Assembly: GCA_035326425.1 (NCBI GenBank)
Contig: DAOLFG010000004.1
Location: 62,001-126,000 of the forward strand
From: CALKJU01 sp035326425
GTDB taxonomy: Bacteria > Pseudomonadota > Alphaproteobacteria > Geminicoccales > Geminicoccaceae
Length of the DNA: 64,000 nt
Direction: 5' to 3'
A program made the position numbers and the translations under genes. Under the pieces are notes generated by a model that saw nothing but the letters and a program-made list of their open reading frames with translations, ran no database searches and was not told where the DNA came from. The first letter of the stretch is position 1. Each line of letters begins with the position of its first letter. Positions 26,644 to 37,065 of this stretch are shown in pieces.

Positions 26644-28446
26644 TCAGGCGACGAGCTTGCTGCGCACGGCCGTGGCGCTGGTCCAGCGCAGCACCAGGCT
26701 CTGGCCGTCGCCCGAGGTCGCGGTCGGCCCGGTGATCGTGACGCCGGACGCCGGGCTCAGATTCACGGCGCCGCTGCCGCTCTGCACCACCGTGGTCTCG
26801 ACATAGACCTTGCGGCCGCTGACGATCGTGCCGAGGCCCGGCGCCTTGGTCGAGCCCGGCACCGTCGCCATCTGCGGCACCGTCACGGTCTTCGGCGACG
26901 TGCCGACCATCTCGACCTTGTCGCCGAGATCGCCGGCCTGCAGGGTGTAGCTGGTCCCGGTCTGCTCGTTGACCATGACCCAGCCGCGCATGCGGGTGTC
27001 GACCAGGCGGTACCAGCTCGACGAGGCGCGGCTGTAGAGTCCCTTCTCGAAGCCGGGGTTCCAGGTCGAGCCGTCGGCGAAGGCCAGCATGTTGTCGGTG
27101 GCGCCGGGCGGCGCCGCCATCCGGTCTCCAATGTGCGGTGGCGCATCGAAGGAGACGCGCTGCAGGGTGGAATCGCCGAGATAGAGCGTCACCGAGTTGG
27201 CCGAAGCGCCCACGGCGCCGGACGTGAGCCGGGAGTTATTGCCGGTGGGATTGCCGCCGAGATAGACGTAGGCTCCCGTCTCGCCCCGGTCGATCCGACA
27301 ATAGCCGTTGTGCTCGATCAGGCGGGCCAGCGGCTGGCCGCTGCTCCACGACGGCAGCCATATGCCGCGCTGGATCATGCTGTCGCCATCGGCGAAGCCG
27401 GACAGCGCCGGGAAGTTGTCGCAGCCGAGGAACAGCCGGTTGAACACCGATCGGCCGATGCTGCCGTTGCTGTCAGCATAGGCCGTGGTGACGTTGAGCG
27501 CGAACACGCCGATGTACTGGTTCATCTCGGTACGGTCGCCGGCCGTGCCCTCCTCGAACACGCCCTCGGCGATATTCTCGAGGTCGACCGAGACGAAGGT
27601 CAGCCGCCGGCCGTTGCGGATGTGGACACCCCGGCAGCCCGTCCGGCCGGTGGCGTGGATCGTCGCCTTGGCGATCAGAATGTTGTTGATGATGTTGCCG
27701 TTGGTGGGGCCGTCGAGGAACAGCGCCTTGGTGTTGTCGCTGCCGAGCCGGATCGAGATCTGTGTCAGCGTCCCGTCGCCGTAGTTGACGGCGGCCGGGG
27801 TCGAGTTGCGGATCCAGATGCCGTTGGCGGCGAAGGCGTCGGTGCCATCGCCCCACATCAGCACGTCGCTGACCGAGAAGTCGTTGCACTGGTCGAGCTC
27901 GATGCCCCAGGCGCCGGCTCCGCCGCCGGCCACGCGCAGGTCGGAAGCGCGGAAATTGTTGCCGCGGCAACGGATCGCCGCCGCCGTGCTGGTGGCCGGC
28001 AGCTCGATGCGCAGGCCGTCGACGGCGCCGTCGACATACTCGGCCCCGCTCCACGACAGGCCGTAGCCGTTGTGCGCCACCCTCAGGATGGTGGCGTCGC
28101 GGCCGGCGCCCAGCACCCCCGTCTTGACAGGAGCCGCGAGCGGCGCCGTCACCTTGTAGACGCCCTCGGGCAGCACGACGCAACGGGCACCCGAGGCCAG
28201 CGCCGCGGCGATGGCCGCCGTATCGTCGGCGACGCCGTCGCCGACGGCGCCGAAGTCGCGCGCCGAGGCGGTCTCACCGAGCTTGCCGGCTATGGTCCGG
28301 GCAACGGCCCCGGCGCGCGGCGGCGAGAAGGGCAGGCTGCCCAGCGGAGCGCGCCGGGTCAGGTTCCCGGCCGTCGAGACCAGCATCTGGTCACCGGCCG
28401 CCAGCGTTGCCGCCGGCGCCAGCTCATGGATCTGCATGTTGGCCAT
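26644..28446 (-). CDS. tailspike-like parallel beta-helix protein (pectate-lyase-3 type)
   Basis: 600 residues. After a short N-terminal adaptor (MANMQIHELAPAATLAAGDQML), residues about 60-90 contain ARDFGAVGDGVADDTAAIAAAL, the standard opening of pectate-lyase-3 beta-helix domains in phage tailspikes and polysaccharide depolymerases. A long stretch of short Asn/Gly-rich turns (for example GNIINNILIAKATIHATGRTG) fits a right-handed beta helix to about residue 400. The C-terminal third looks like a separate fibre or binding domain. There is no signal peptide. Its start overlaps the preceding small gene by one base (TGATG). Glycan cleavage or binding is likely; which, and whether it serves a phage or the host, is open. 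Confidence 0.78.
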   Translation of the reverse strand: MANMQIHELAPAATLAAGDQMLVSTAGNLTRRAPLGSLPFSPPRAGAVARTIAGKLGETASARDFGAVGDGVADDTAAIAAALASGARCVVLPEGVYKVTAPLAAPVKTGVLGAGRDATILRVAHNGYGLSWSGAEYVDGAVDGLRIELPATSTAAAIRCRGNNFRASDLRVAGGGAGAWGIELDQCNDFSVSDVLMWGDGTDAFAANGIWIRNSTPAAVNYGDGTLTQISIRLGSDNTKALFLDGPTNGNIINNILIAKATIHATGRTGCRGVHIRNGRRLTFVSVDLENIAEGVFEEGTAGDRTEMNQYIGVFALNVTTAYADSNGSIGRSVFNRLFLGCDNFPALSGFADGDSMIQRGIWLPSWSSGQPLARLIEHNGYCRIDRGETGAYVYLGGNPTGNNSRLTSGAVGASANSVTLYLGDSTLQRVSFDAPPHIGDRMAAPPGATDNMLAFADGSTWNPGFEKGLYSRASSSWYRLVDTRMRGWVMVNEQTGTSYTLQAGDLGDKVEMVGTSPKTVTVPQMATVPGSTKAPGLGTIVSGRKVYVETTVVQSGSGAVNLSPASGVTITGPTATSGDGQSLVLRWTSATAVRSKLVA

Positions 28447-28613
28447 CAGGCGGACTCCGTGGCGATGCCGGCACCGCTCTCGGTGACGACGATGCTGCCG
28501 GTTTCGGTGACGAGCAGGGGTTGGCCGGGCGGCGTCGGCAGGACGACGCCCGCACCCGGGCGGGCGACGCCGAGCCGCAGACCGCGGCCGGTCAGGCCCA
28601 ACGGTCGGGCCAT
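28446..28613 (-). CDS. small protein in the tailspike-like cassette
   Basis: 55 residues, unknown. The C-terminal half has short repeats LLVTETGS, IVVTESGA, GIATESA, a strand-like pattern seen in fibre proteins. It starts one nucleotide after the stop of the upstream 108-residue gene and its stop overlaps the start of the beta-helix gene, so all three are translationally coupled. It might be an adaptor or chaperone for the spike; this is inference from position. Confidence 0.55.
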   Translation of the reverse strand: MARPLGLTGRGLRLGVARPGAGVVLPTPPGQPLLVTETGSIVVTESGAGIATESA

Positions 28614-28614
28614 C

Positions 28615-28941
28615 TCACAGCCGCCCGACGACGTAGGCGTCGCAGTCGGCACCCTCGGCGATGAACGCGACGTAGCGCTCACCGCGCCGCAGCGGGATGT
28701 CGACATACTGTCCGGGGTAGAGGAACGGGCTGGTCGACGCGTCGGCGGTGACGGTGGCGTCGCCGATCTCGAAGCGGCAGAAGCCGGTGGCGATCAGGCT
28801 GACCACCTCGATGTCGTCGGCGATCGGGGTCGCGTTGCGCACCGAGACCGACCCGACGGCCAGCTTGCGGGTGCCGCGATAGTCGAAGCCGAGGATCGAG
28901 ATGGGATTGCCGTTGTCGTCGATGGGGAGCAGCGTGCTCAT
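28615..28941 (-). CDS. small beta-rich protein, first gene of the tailspike-like cassette
   Basis: 108 residues, predicted mostly beta (alternating hydrophobic pattern, PFLYPGQYVDIPLRRGERYVAFIAEGADCDAYVVG near the end, cut here by description). The ATG has GGAGA upstream. I recognise no family. It resembles phage head-tail or fibre accessory proteins in size and composition, but no motif proves this. It is the promoter-proximal gene of the three-gene unit, downstream of an operator-like dyad. Confidence 0.6.
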   Translation of the reverse strand: MSTLLPIDDNGNPISILGFDYRGTRKLAVGSVSVRNATPIADDIEVVSLIATGFCRFEIGDATVTADASTSPFLYPGQYVDIPLRRGERYVAFIAEGADCDAYVVGRL

Positions 28942-28997
28942 GGTCGCGGGTCTCCGGCGCGGCACGGCCTCGCCTCGATGAGGGACTATGTTCCTAG

Positions 28998-29030
28998 ATT
29001 AGCGACCAGAAGATAGGTTTGTCAACCTAT
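28998..29030 (-). promoter_or_regulatory. promoter with overlapping palindromic operator before the tailspike cassette
   Basis: On the minus strand a perfect -35 TTGACA (29025-29020) is followed after 16 nt by GCTAAT (29003-28998). The inverted repeat ATAGGTT (29013-29019) / AACCTAT (29024-29030) with a 4-nt spacer covers the -35 element, so a bound regulator would block RNA polymerase. The region is AT-rich compared with its surroundings. Confidence 0.6.
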
Positions 29031-29122
29031 GACATTCAGCGCCCGCCTGTGGTGGAAAGCGGCTTCGCCCCGATCGCCGCATCTGCCATAGTACCGCCGA
29101 CGAGGGACGCCCCGGTTCGACG

Positions 29123-30376
29123 ATGCAAGACAGCCATCGCCTGCTGATCTACAGCCACGATAGCTTCGGTCTCGGCCACCTGCGGCGCTGCCGTGCGATC
29201 GCCCATGCGCTGGTCGAGCGATTCGGCCGCCTGTCGGTTCTGATCCTGTCCGGCTCGCCGATCATCGGCAGCTTCGACTTCAAGTCGCGGGTCGATTTCG
29301 TCCGGGTGCCCGGCGTCATCAAGCTGCGCAACGGCGAGTACACCTCGCTGCAGCTGCACATTGACATCGAGAAGACGCTGCAGATCCGAAGCTCGATCAT
29401 CCAGCACACCGCCGACATCTTCGATCCCCACCTGTTCCTGGTCGACAAGGAGCCGCTGGGCCTGCGCGGCGAGGCGCGCGCCACGCTGGAGATGCTGCGC
29501 GGCCGCGGCGCGCGCTGTGTGCTGGGCTTGCGCGACGTGATGGACGAGCCGCTGAGCCTGGTCGACGAGTGGCAGCGCAAGGGCGTCTACCCCGCCCTCG
29601 ACGAGCTGTTCGACGAGATCTGGGTGTACGGCCAGCCCCAGCTGTTCGATCCGCTGGTGGAGATCCCCGGCATGGCGCCGTTCGCCGCCAAGACGCGGTT
29701 CACCGGCTATCTGCGCCGCACCATGCCCGACGACGGGCTGCTCGCCCCGCCCCGCGACCTGCCCGACGAGCCCTACATCCTGGTGACGACCGGCGGCGGC
29801 GGCGACGGCCAGGAGCTGGTCGACTGGGTCGTCTCGGCCTACGAGCACGATCCCTCGATCCCCCATCCGGCCCTGCTGCTGCTCGGGCCGTTCATGCATC
29901 CCGACCAGCGCGCCCAGTTCCTCGGCCGGGTGGCACGGCTGCCCAAGCTGCGGGCACTGACCTTCGATGCCCATGTCGAGCGGCTGTTCGAGCATGCGAT
30001 CGGGGTGGTGGCCATGGGCGGCTACAACACGTTCTGCGAGATCCTTTCGTTCGGCAAGCCGGCGCTGATCGTGCCGCGGACCACGCCGCGCCTCGAGCAG
30101 CACCTGCGCGCCGACCGCGCCGAACGGATGGGGCTGGTGCGGATGCTGGACGACAGCGCCGGCCGCCAGCCCGAGCGCATGGCCGCCATGCTGCACCAGC
30201 TCGGCCATTGGCCGGTCCCCGACCTGTCGCGCTATCCGGGCCTGCTGGACGGCCTCGACCGCGTCGGCGACTTCGTCGAGCCCTGGCTCAGCGACACGCC
30301 GCCGCGATCCATCGGCAAGGCCGAGCTCCGCCGCGCCGGCCTGCGCGTCGCGGCAGGGGGCTGGCTGGGCCACTAG
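29123..30376 (+). CDS. MurG-like (GT28-type) glycosyltransferase
   Basis: 417 residues. The N-terminus IYSHDSFGLGHLRRCRAIAHAL carries the GHxxR-type acceptor loop of MurG-like enzymes. The second Rossmann half has LVTTGGGGDGQELVDW and AMGGYNTFCEILSFGKPALIVPR, equivalent to the donor-sugar motif GGYNT..E of GT28. There is no signal or membrane segment, so it is cytoplasmic or peripheral. It is the first gene of a six-gene run with gaps of 0-1 nt or overlaps, and the next gene starts at the base after its stop. Donor and acceptor unknown. Confidence 0.85.
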   Translation: MQDSHRLLIYSHDSFGLGHLRRCRAIAHALVERFGRLSVLILSGSPIIGSFDFKSRVDFVRVPGVIKLRNGEYTSLQLHIDIEKTLQIRSSIIQHTADIFDPHLFLVDKEPLGLRGEARATLEMLRGRGARCVLGLRDVMDEPLSLVDEWQRKGVYPALDELFDEIWVYGQPQLFDPLVEIPGMAPFAAKTRFTGYLRRTMPDDGLLAPPRDLPDEPYILVTTGGGGDGQELVDWVVSAYEHDPSIPHPALLLLGPFMHPDQRAQFLGRVARLPKLRALTFDAHVERLFEHAIGVVAMGGYNTFCEILSFGKPALIVPRTTPRLEQHLRADRAERMGLVRMLDDSAGRQPERMAAMLHQLGHWPVPDLSRYPGLLDGLDRVGDFVEPWLSDTPPRSIGKAELRRAGLRVAAGGWLGH

Positions 30377-31624
30377 GTGTCGCGCAGGATCGCCGTCCTG
30401 GTGAAGGGCTACCCGCGCCTTTCGGAGACCTTCATCGCCCAGGAGCTGCTGGGCCTGGAGCGGCGCGGGCTGGACCTGCTGATCGTCTCGCTGCGCCACC
30501 CCACCGACCCGGACGTGCACGACCTGCACCGCCGGATCCGGGCTCCCGTCCTCTACCTGCCCGAATACGTCAAGGACGAGCCGCTGCGGGTGCTGAAGGG
30601 CCTCTGGCGCAGCCTGCGCCGGCCGGCCTTCCCCGGCGTGCTGCTGCGTTGGCTCTGCGACCTCGCCCGCGATCCCACCCCCAACCGCGGCCGCCGCTTC
30701 GCCCAGGCCGCGGTGCTGGCGGCCGAGCTGCCGGGCGACGTCGGCCATCTCTACATCCACTACCTGCACACGCCGGGCTCGGTCGGCCGCTACACCGCCA
30801 TGCTGCGCCGGCTGCCGTTCAGCTTCTCGGCCCACGCCAAGGACATCTGGACCACGCCTTCCCGGGAGAAGCGGGCCAAGCTCGCGAGCGCCGCCTGGAC
30901 GGTGACCTGCACCCGCGCCAATCTCGACCATCTGCGCGGGCTGGCGCCCGATGCCGCCATCGAGCTCGTGCATCACGGCCTCGACGCGTCGCGTTTCGGC
31001 CCGCCGCCCCCGCCGCCCGATGGCGTGCCGGTGATCCTGTGCGTCGCACGCGCGGTCGAGAAGAAGGGCCTCGATGTGCTGCTCGATGCCCTGGCCCTGC
31101 TTCCGGGGGATCTGGACTGGCGCTTCGAGCACATCGGCGGCGGCGCGCTGATCGACGGGCTGCGCACCAGGGCGGAACGGCTGGGCATCGCCGGCCGCGT
31201 GCGCTGGCTGGGCGCGCAGCCGCAGTCCGAGGTGATCGCCGCCTACCGGCGCGCCGTGCTGTTCTGCCTCCCGGCACGGGTCGCCGGTGACGGCGACCGC
31301 GACGGCCTGCCCAACGTGCTGATGGAGGCGATGTCGCAGGAGCTCGCGGTGGTCTCGACCCCGATCTCCGGTATCCCCGAGATCGTCGACGACGACGTCA
31401 CCGGCCTGCTCGTCCCGCCGGGCGATCCGCAGGCCCTGGCGGCCGCCCTGCGGCGGCTGCTCGCCGACGGGGCCCTGCGCCGCCGCCTCGGCGAGGCGGG
31501 GCGCCGTCGCGTGCTCGCCGACTTCGCGATGGAGCGCGGCATCGACCGGATCGCCGCTCTCCTGCGGGGGCAGCCGGCGCCGGCAGCGGAAATGGCATGC
31601 GCATCGCCTTCTATGCCCCTCTGA
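30377..31624 (+). CDS. GT4 family glycosyltransferase
   Basis: 415-residue GT-B glycosyltransferase. The N-terminus VLVKGYPRLSETFIAQELLGLE is the signature of the colanic-acid (WcaL-like) GT4 subgroup. The donor domain shows ILCVARAVEKKGLDVLLDAL and the E-x7-E motif in DRDGLPNVLMEAMSQELAVVST. The start is GTG immediately after the preceding TAG. The 3' end overlaps the next gene by 28 nt. It transfers a sugar from a nucleotide donor during glycan assembly; specificity unknown. Confidence 0.9.
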   Translation: MSRRIAVLVKGYPRLSETFIAQELLGLERRGLDLLIVSLRHPTDPDVHDLHRRIRAPVLYLPEYVKDEPLRVLKGLWRSLRRPAFPGVLLRWLCDLARDPTPNRGRRFAQAAVLAAELPGDVGHLYIHYLHTPGSVGRYTAMLRRLPFSFSAHAKDIWTTPSREKRAKLASAAWTVTCTRANLDHLRGLAPDAAIELVHHGLDASRFGPPPPPPDGVPVILCVARAVEKKGLDVLLDALALLPGDLDWRFEHIGGGALIDGLRTRAERLGIAGRVRWLGAQPQSEVIAAYRRAVLFCLPARVAGDGDRDGLPNVLMEAMSQELAVVSTPISGIPEIVDDDVTGLLVPPGDPQALAAALRRLLADGALRRRLGEAGRRRVLADFAMERGIDRIAALLRGQPAPAAEMACASPSMPL

Positions 31625-32760
31625 AGGCGCCCGACCACCCGGTCCCGTCGGGCGACCGCCGGATGGCGCGCTCGCTGATGGCGCTGCTGGAGCGGCTTGG
31701 GCACGAGGTCCGCCTCGTCAGCCGGCTGCGCAGCTACGACCGCGACGGCGACGCGCTGCGCCAGATGCGGCTGCGCACGCTCGCCACCCGCATGGCCGAC
31801 CGGCTCGCGCGCCGCCTGCACCGCGACGGCGCCCCCGACCTCTGGATCACCTATCACTGCTACCACAAGGCGCCCGACTGGCTGGGCCCGGTGGCGACGC
31901 GCCAGCTCGGCATTCCCTACCTGATCGTCGAGCCATCGCTCGCCGGCAAGCAGGCCGACGGGCCGTGGGCCGTCGGCCATGCCGGCACCCGCCTCGCTCT
32001 CGCGCAGGCCGACCTGCTGCTGGCGATGACCGGCGACGATCTCGACGGCCTCGGCACGGCGACCGGCCCGCCGGCCAAGATGCGGCTGTTCCCGCCCTTT
32101 CTCGACGCCACGCCGTTCGCGGCCGCGGCGCGGTGCCGGGCGGAGCATCGCGCCCGCCTGGCCGCCGAGCATGGCCTCGACCCGGAGCGCCCCTGGCTGC
32201 TGTCCGTCGCGATGATGCGCTCCGACGTGAAGCGGGACTCCTACCTCGCCCTCGCCGATGCGCTCGGGCGGCTGCGGGAGCTGCCCTGGCAGCTCGTCTG
32301 CGTCGGCGACGGCCCGGCTCGCGCCGAGGTCGAGGCGAGGATGGCCGGGCTCGGGAGCGATCGCGTGCGTTGCGTCGGCGCCCGGCCGGAGGCCCAGCTC
32401 CCGGCCTTCTATGTCGCCGCCGACCTGATGGTCTGGCCGGCCTTTCGCGAAGCCTACGGCCTGGCCCTGCTGGAGGCCCAGGCGGCGGGCCTGCCGGTGG
32501 TCGCCTGTCGCGAGGGTGGCGTGGCCGACGTCGTCGCCGACGGCGAGACCGGGCTCCTGGTCGCCGATCGCGACCTCGCCGCCTTCGCCGACGCGATCGC
32601 CGGACTGCTCCGCGATCCGCAGCGCCGCGGCGGGCTCGCGCGCGCCGCCCGGGTCCGCGTCGCCGCGCGGCACGATCTGCCGGCCGCCGCCCGCCGCCTC
32701 GAGCTGGCCCTGGCCGATGCCGTCCGCATCAACCGCCAGCGCCTGCGCAGGGCCGCGTGA
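31597..32760 (+). CDS. GT4 family glycosyltransferase
   Basis: 387-residue GT-B enzyme. N-terminal IAFYAPLKAPDHPVPSGDRRMARSLM gives the Gly-rich acceptor loop. The donor domain has LLSVAMMRSDVKRDSYLALADAL and the catalytic E-x7-E in WPAFREAYGLALLEAQAAGLPVV. The ATG lies inside the end of the previous gene, indicating coupling, and the stop overlaps the next start (TGATG). It is the second of two adjacent GT4 enzymes and probably adds the next sugar of one oligosaccharide. Confidence 0.9.
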   Translation: MRIAFYAPLKAPDHPVPSGDRRMARSLMALLERLGHEVRLVSRLRSYDRDGDALRQMRLRTLATRMADRLARRLHRDGAPDLWITYHCYHKAPDWLGPVATRQLGIPYLIVEPSLAGKQADGPWAVGHAGTRLALAQADLLLAMTGDDLDGLGTATGPPAKMRLFPPFLDATPFAAAARCRAEHRARLAAEHGLDPERPWLLSVAMMRSDVKRDSYLALADALGRLRELPWQLVCVGDGPARAEVEARMAGLGSDRVRCVGARPEAQLPAFYVAADLMVWPAFREAYGLALLEAQAAGLPVVACREGGVADVVADGETGLLVADRDLAAFADAIAGLLRDPQRRGGLARAARVRVAARHDLPAAARRLELALADAVRINRQRLRRAA

Positions 32761-33347
32761 TGCGCGCGCTGTTCATCCGCCACGGCCTCACGCGCTGGAA
32801 CGAGGAGGGCCGCATCCAGGGCCAGACCGACGTGCCCCTGAGCCCGGCCGGCCGCGAGCAGGTGGCGGCATGGCGGCTGCCGCCGGACCTCGCGGCCGCC
32901 CGCTCCTATGTCAGCCCGCTCGGCCGCGCCCGCGAGACGGCCCGGATCCTGGGGCTCGACCGGCCGGCCGTCGACGACCGGCTGCGCGAGATGGCCTGGG
33001 GTGCTTACGAGGGCGAGATGCTGGTCGAGCTGCGCCGTCGCCACCGCACGGCCTTCGCCGACATCGAATCGCGCGGCCTCGACCTGCGGGCACCCGGCGG
33101 CGAGTCGCCGCGCGAGGTCTCGGCGCGGCTCGCCGGCTTCCTCGCCGAGGCGGCGGTCGGCGCCGGCGACCTCGTGATCGTGGCTCACAAGGGCATCCTG
33201 CGCGCCTCGATCGTGCTGGCCTTCGGCTGGGACATGCTGGGCGAGCCGCCTGTCGCGATCCGGGACGACCGGGCCCTGCTGCACCGGCTCGATCCGGCCG
33301 GCCGCCTGCGCTTCGAGCACGTCGTGCCGTTGCGGGACGGCGCCTAG
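32760..33347 (+). CDS. histidine phosphatase family protein
   Basis: 195 residues of the phosphoglycerate-mutase-like superfamily. The RHG motif is Arg7-His8-Gly9 in FIRHGLTRWN, with the N-terminal RIQGQTDVPLSPAGREQ loop. The second catalytic pair is VIVAHKGILRASI (His near residue 143), and an acidic residue is in EMAWGAYEGEM. In this glycan operon it may dephosphorylate a sugar phosphate or a lipid-linked intermediate instead of a glycolytic substrate (inference). The start overlaps the preceding stop, and the next gene begins directly after its own stop. Confidence 0.9.
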   Translation: MRALFIRHGLTRWNEEGRIQGQTDVPLSPAGREQVAAWRLPPDLAAARSYVSPLGRARETARILGLDRPAVDDRLREMAWGAYEGEMLVELRRRHRTAFADIESRGLDLRAPGGESPREVSARLAGFLAEAAVGAGDLVIVAHKGILRASIVLAFGWDMLGEPPVAIRDDRALLHRLDPAGRLRFEHVVPLRDGA

Positions 33348-34490
33348 ATGGCGGCGGCGCTCGTCTGGGTGCAGCATCTGCTGGGCAGTGGCCACCTGCG
33401 CCGCGCCCTCTCGCTCGCCGAGGCGCTCGCCGCCAACGGCCTTCGCACGACCGTCGCGTCCGGTGGCGCGCCGATGCCCTGGCCGGTGCCGGCCGGGGTC
33501 GAGATCGTCCAGCTGCCCGCCGCCCGCGCCGCCGACAACCGGATCGCCTCGCTGGTCGACGCCTCCGGCAATCCGCCGGACGACGGATTCTGGCAGGCCC
33601 GCGGACGCGTGCTGCGCGAGCTGGTCGACCATGTCTGCCCGGCCGTGATCGTCACCGAGATGTACCCCTTCGGCCGCCGTGCCTTCCGTCACGAGGTCAT
33701 CGCGCTGCTCGACCACGCCGCCGCCGTTTCGGCTCCCCTGGTCGTGTCGTCGGTGCGCGACGTGCTGGTCGACAAGGTCCGGGCGGACCGCTGGCAGGAG
33801 ATGCGCGACGTCGCCGTCGCCCGCTGCGACCTCGTGCTGGTCCACGGCGACGAGCGGCTGTTTCCGTTCGAGCGGACCTTTCCGCACGCCGCCGCCATCG
33901 CCGACCGGACGGTGCATACCGGCTTCATCCTCGCCGCCGTCCCGAACCCCGCCGATGCCGGGCGGTGCTGCGTCGTCGTCTCCGCCGGCGGCGGGGCGGT
34001 CGGCCGCGGCCTGATCGAGGCGGCGCTGGCCGCCCGGCCCCTGACCGTCCTGTCCGACCGGCCCTGGTGGCTGGTCGCCGGCGCCAACGTCCCGCAGGCG
34101 GATTGGGATGCCCTCGGCCGGGCCCTCCCGCCCGATGTCCGCCTCGTCCGCCATCGCGACGACCTGCCCGACCTGATCGCCGCCGCCGAGGTCTCGGTCT
34201 CGCAGGCCGGCTACAACACCGTGGTCGAGGGCTTGGCCGGCGGCGCCCGCATGGTGCTCGTGCCGTTCGATGCGCCGGGCCAGGACGAGCAGCGCCTGCG
34301 CGCCGGCCGCCTCGCCGAGCTCGGCCTCGCCGAGGTGCCGACGGGCGACCGGCTCGCACCCGCGACGCTCGCCGCCGCCGTCGACCGTGCCGTGGCGAAG
34401 CCGCGCCCGGACGCGTCGTCCTTCCGCTTCGACGGTGCCGCCCGCTCGGCCGAGTCGATCCTCGCCGGGCTGAGGCGGCGTGCCGCCTGA
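33348..34490 (+). CDS. MurG-like glycosyltransferase (second in operon)
   Basis: 380 residues with the same architecture as the first gene of the operon: N-terminal VWVQHLLGSGHLRRALSLAEAL (GHLRR acceptor loop) and C-terminal VSVSQAGYNTVVEGLAGGARMVLVPF with the Gly-Tyr-Asn-Thr and Glu donor motif. The two are only distantly similar and not tandem duplicates at close range. The final EQRLRAGRLAELGLAEV is usual for this fold. It begins at the base after the phosphatase stop and its 3' end overlaps the deacetylase gene by 11 nt. Confidence 0.83.
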   Translation: MAAALVWVQHLLGSGHLRRALSLAEALAANGLRTTVASGGAPMPWPVPAGVEIVQLPAARAADNRIASLVDASGNPPDDGFWQARGRVLRELVDHVCPAVIVTEMYPFGRRAFRHEVIALLDHAAAVSAPLVVSSVRDVLVDKVRADRWQEMRDVAVARCDLVLVHGDERLFPFERTFPHAAAIADRTVHTGFILAAVPNPADAGRCCVVVSAGGGAVGRGLIEAALAARPLTVLSDRPWWLVAGANVPQADWDALGRALPPDVRLVRHRDDLPDLIAAAEVSVSQAGYNTVVEGLAGGARMVLVPFDAPGQDEQRLRAGRLAELGLAEVPTGDRLAPATLAAAVDRAVAKPRPDASSFRFDGAARSAESILAGLRRRAA

Positions 34491-35190
34491 CCTCGAAGCC
34501 CTGCTGGCCGGACGTGACACCCCCGTCCGCCTGTGGTGGCGCGACGACGATGCCGGCCGCGACCATCCCCGGCTGGCGCGCCTGCTGGAGATCGCCGAGC
34601 GCCATGGCGCCCCGCTGGCGCTGGCCGTCGTGCCGAGCTGGCTGGAGCCGGCCGCGCGGGCGCGGATAGCCCGGTGCCCCGCAGCCACGGTGCTCCAGCA
34701 CGGCATCGCGCACCGCGATCACGCGGCACCCGGCGAGCGGAAGATCGAGCTCGGCGGCATCGCCCTTCCCGACAGGCTCGCCGGCCCGGTCGTCGAGGGC
34801 CGCGAGCGCTTGGCCGTCGGCTTCGGCGCGCGCTTCCGCGAGGTGATGGTGCCGCCCTGGAACCGGATCGCCCCGGCCTTCCTCGAGCGTCTGCCCGCCT
34901 GGGGCTTCGCGGGCTTCTCCGGCTGGGCCGACGGCGGCCCTGCTGCGCCCGAGGGGATCTCGCGGGTCGACACCCACCTCGACCTGGTCTCGTGGCGGCC
35001 CGTCCGGCGCTGCCTCGGCCTCGACGAGATCGTGGCCCGCCTCGCCGGCCTGCTCCAGCGGGGTGCCCGCGAGCCTCTGGGCCTGCTCAGCCATCACCTC
35101 GTGATCGACGAGGCCGGCTTCGAGACGCTCGACCGCCTGATCGGGCTGGTGCAAGATCATCCCAAGCTGTGCATCGAGCGCGTCTTTTGA
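34480..35190 (+). CDS. polysaccharide deacetylase-like protein
   Basis: 236 residues. WWRDDDAG near residue 20 supplies the tandem Asp of the NodB-type metal site and LQHGIAHRDHA near residue 85 the His pair. The later VMVPPWNRIAP resembles the motif-3 Arg/Pro/Trp loop (RxPW in NodB, here PPWNR), and GLLSHHLVID the final His motif. This fits a carbohydrate esterase 4 type N- or O-deacetylase. It is cytoplasmic as far as visible (no signal peptide), so it would act on a precursor. GTG start, overlapping the MurG-like gene. It ends the glycan operon; an ABC ATPase gene follows at 20 nt. Confidence 0.75.
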   Translation: MPPDLEALLAGRDTPVRLWWRDDDAGRDHPRLARLLEIAERHGAPLALAVVPSWLEPAARARIARCPAATVLQHGIAHRDHAAPGERKIELGGIALPDRLAGPVVEGRERLAVGFGARFREVMVPPWNRIAPAFLERLPAWGFAGFSGWADGGPAAPEGISRVDTHLDLVSWRPVRRCLGLDEIVARLAGLLQRGAREPLGLLSHHLVIDEAGFETLDRLIGLVQDHPKLCIERVF

Positions 35191-35210
35191 GCCCTTTTCC
35201 GGGAAACCGC

Positions 35211-37064
<1,854 letters not shown>

Positions 37065-37065
37065 C

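Noticed and set aside
26644..28941. A complete prophage or gene-transfer-agent locus
   Set aside because: Only the tailspike-like gene and two small genes look phage-related. No integrase, capsid, terminase, baseplate or lysis gene is nearby.
24397..29016. A plus-strand open frame of about 1540 codons
   Set aside because: It runs through the acyl-CoA synthetase in another frame and antisense to the hydrolase and tailspike genes. The product is Arg/Pro/Ala/Gly-rich with no family motif; long empty frames are expected at this GC content.
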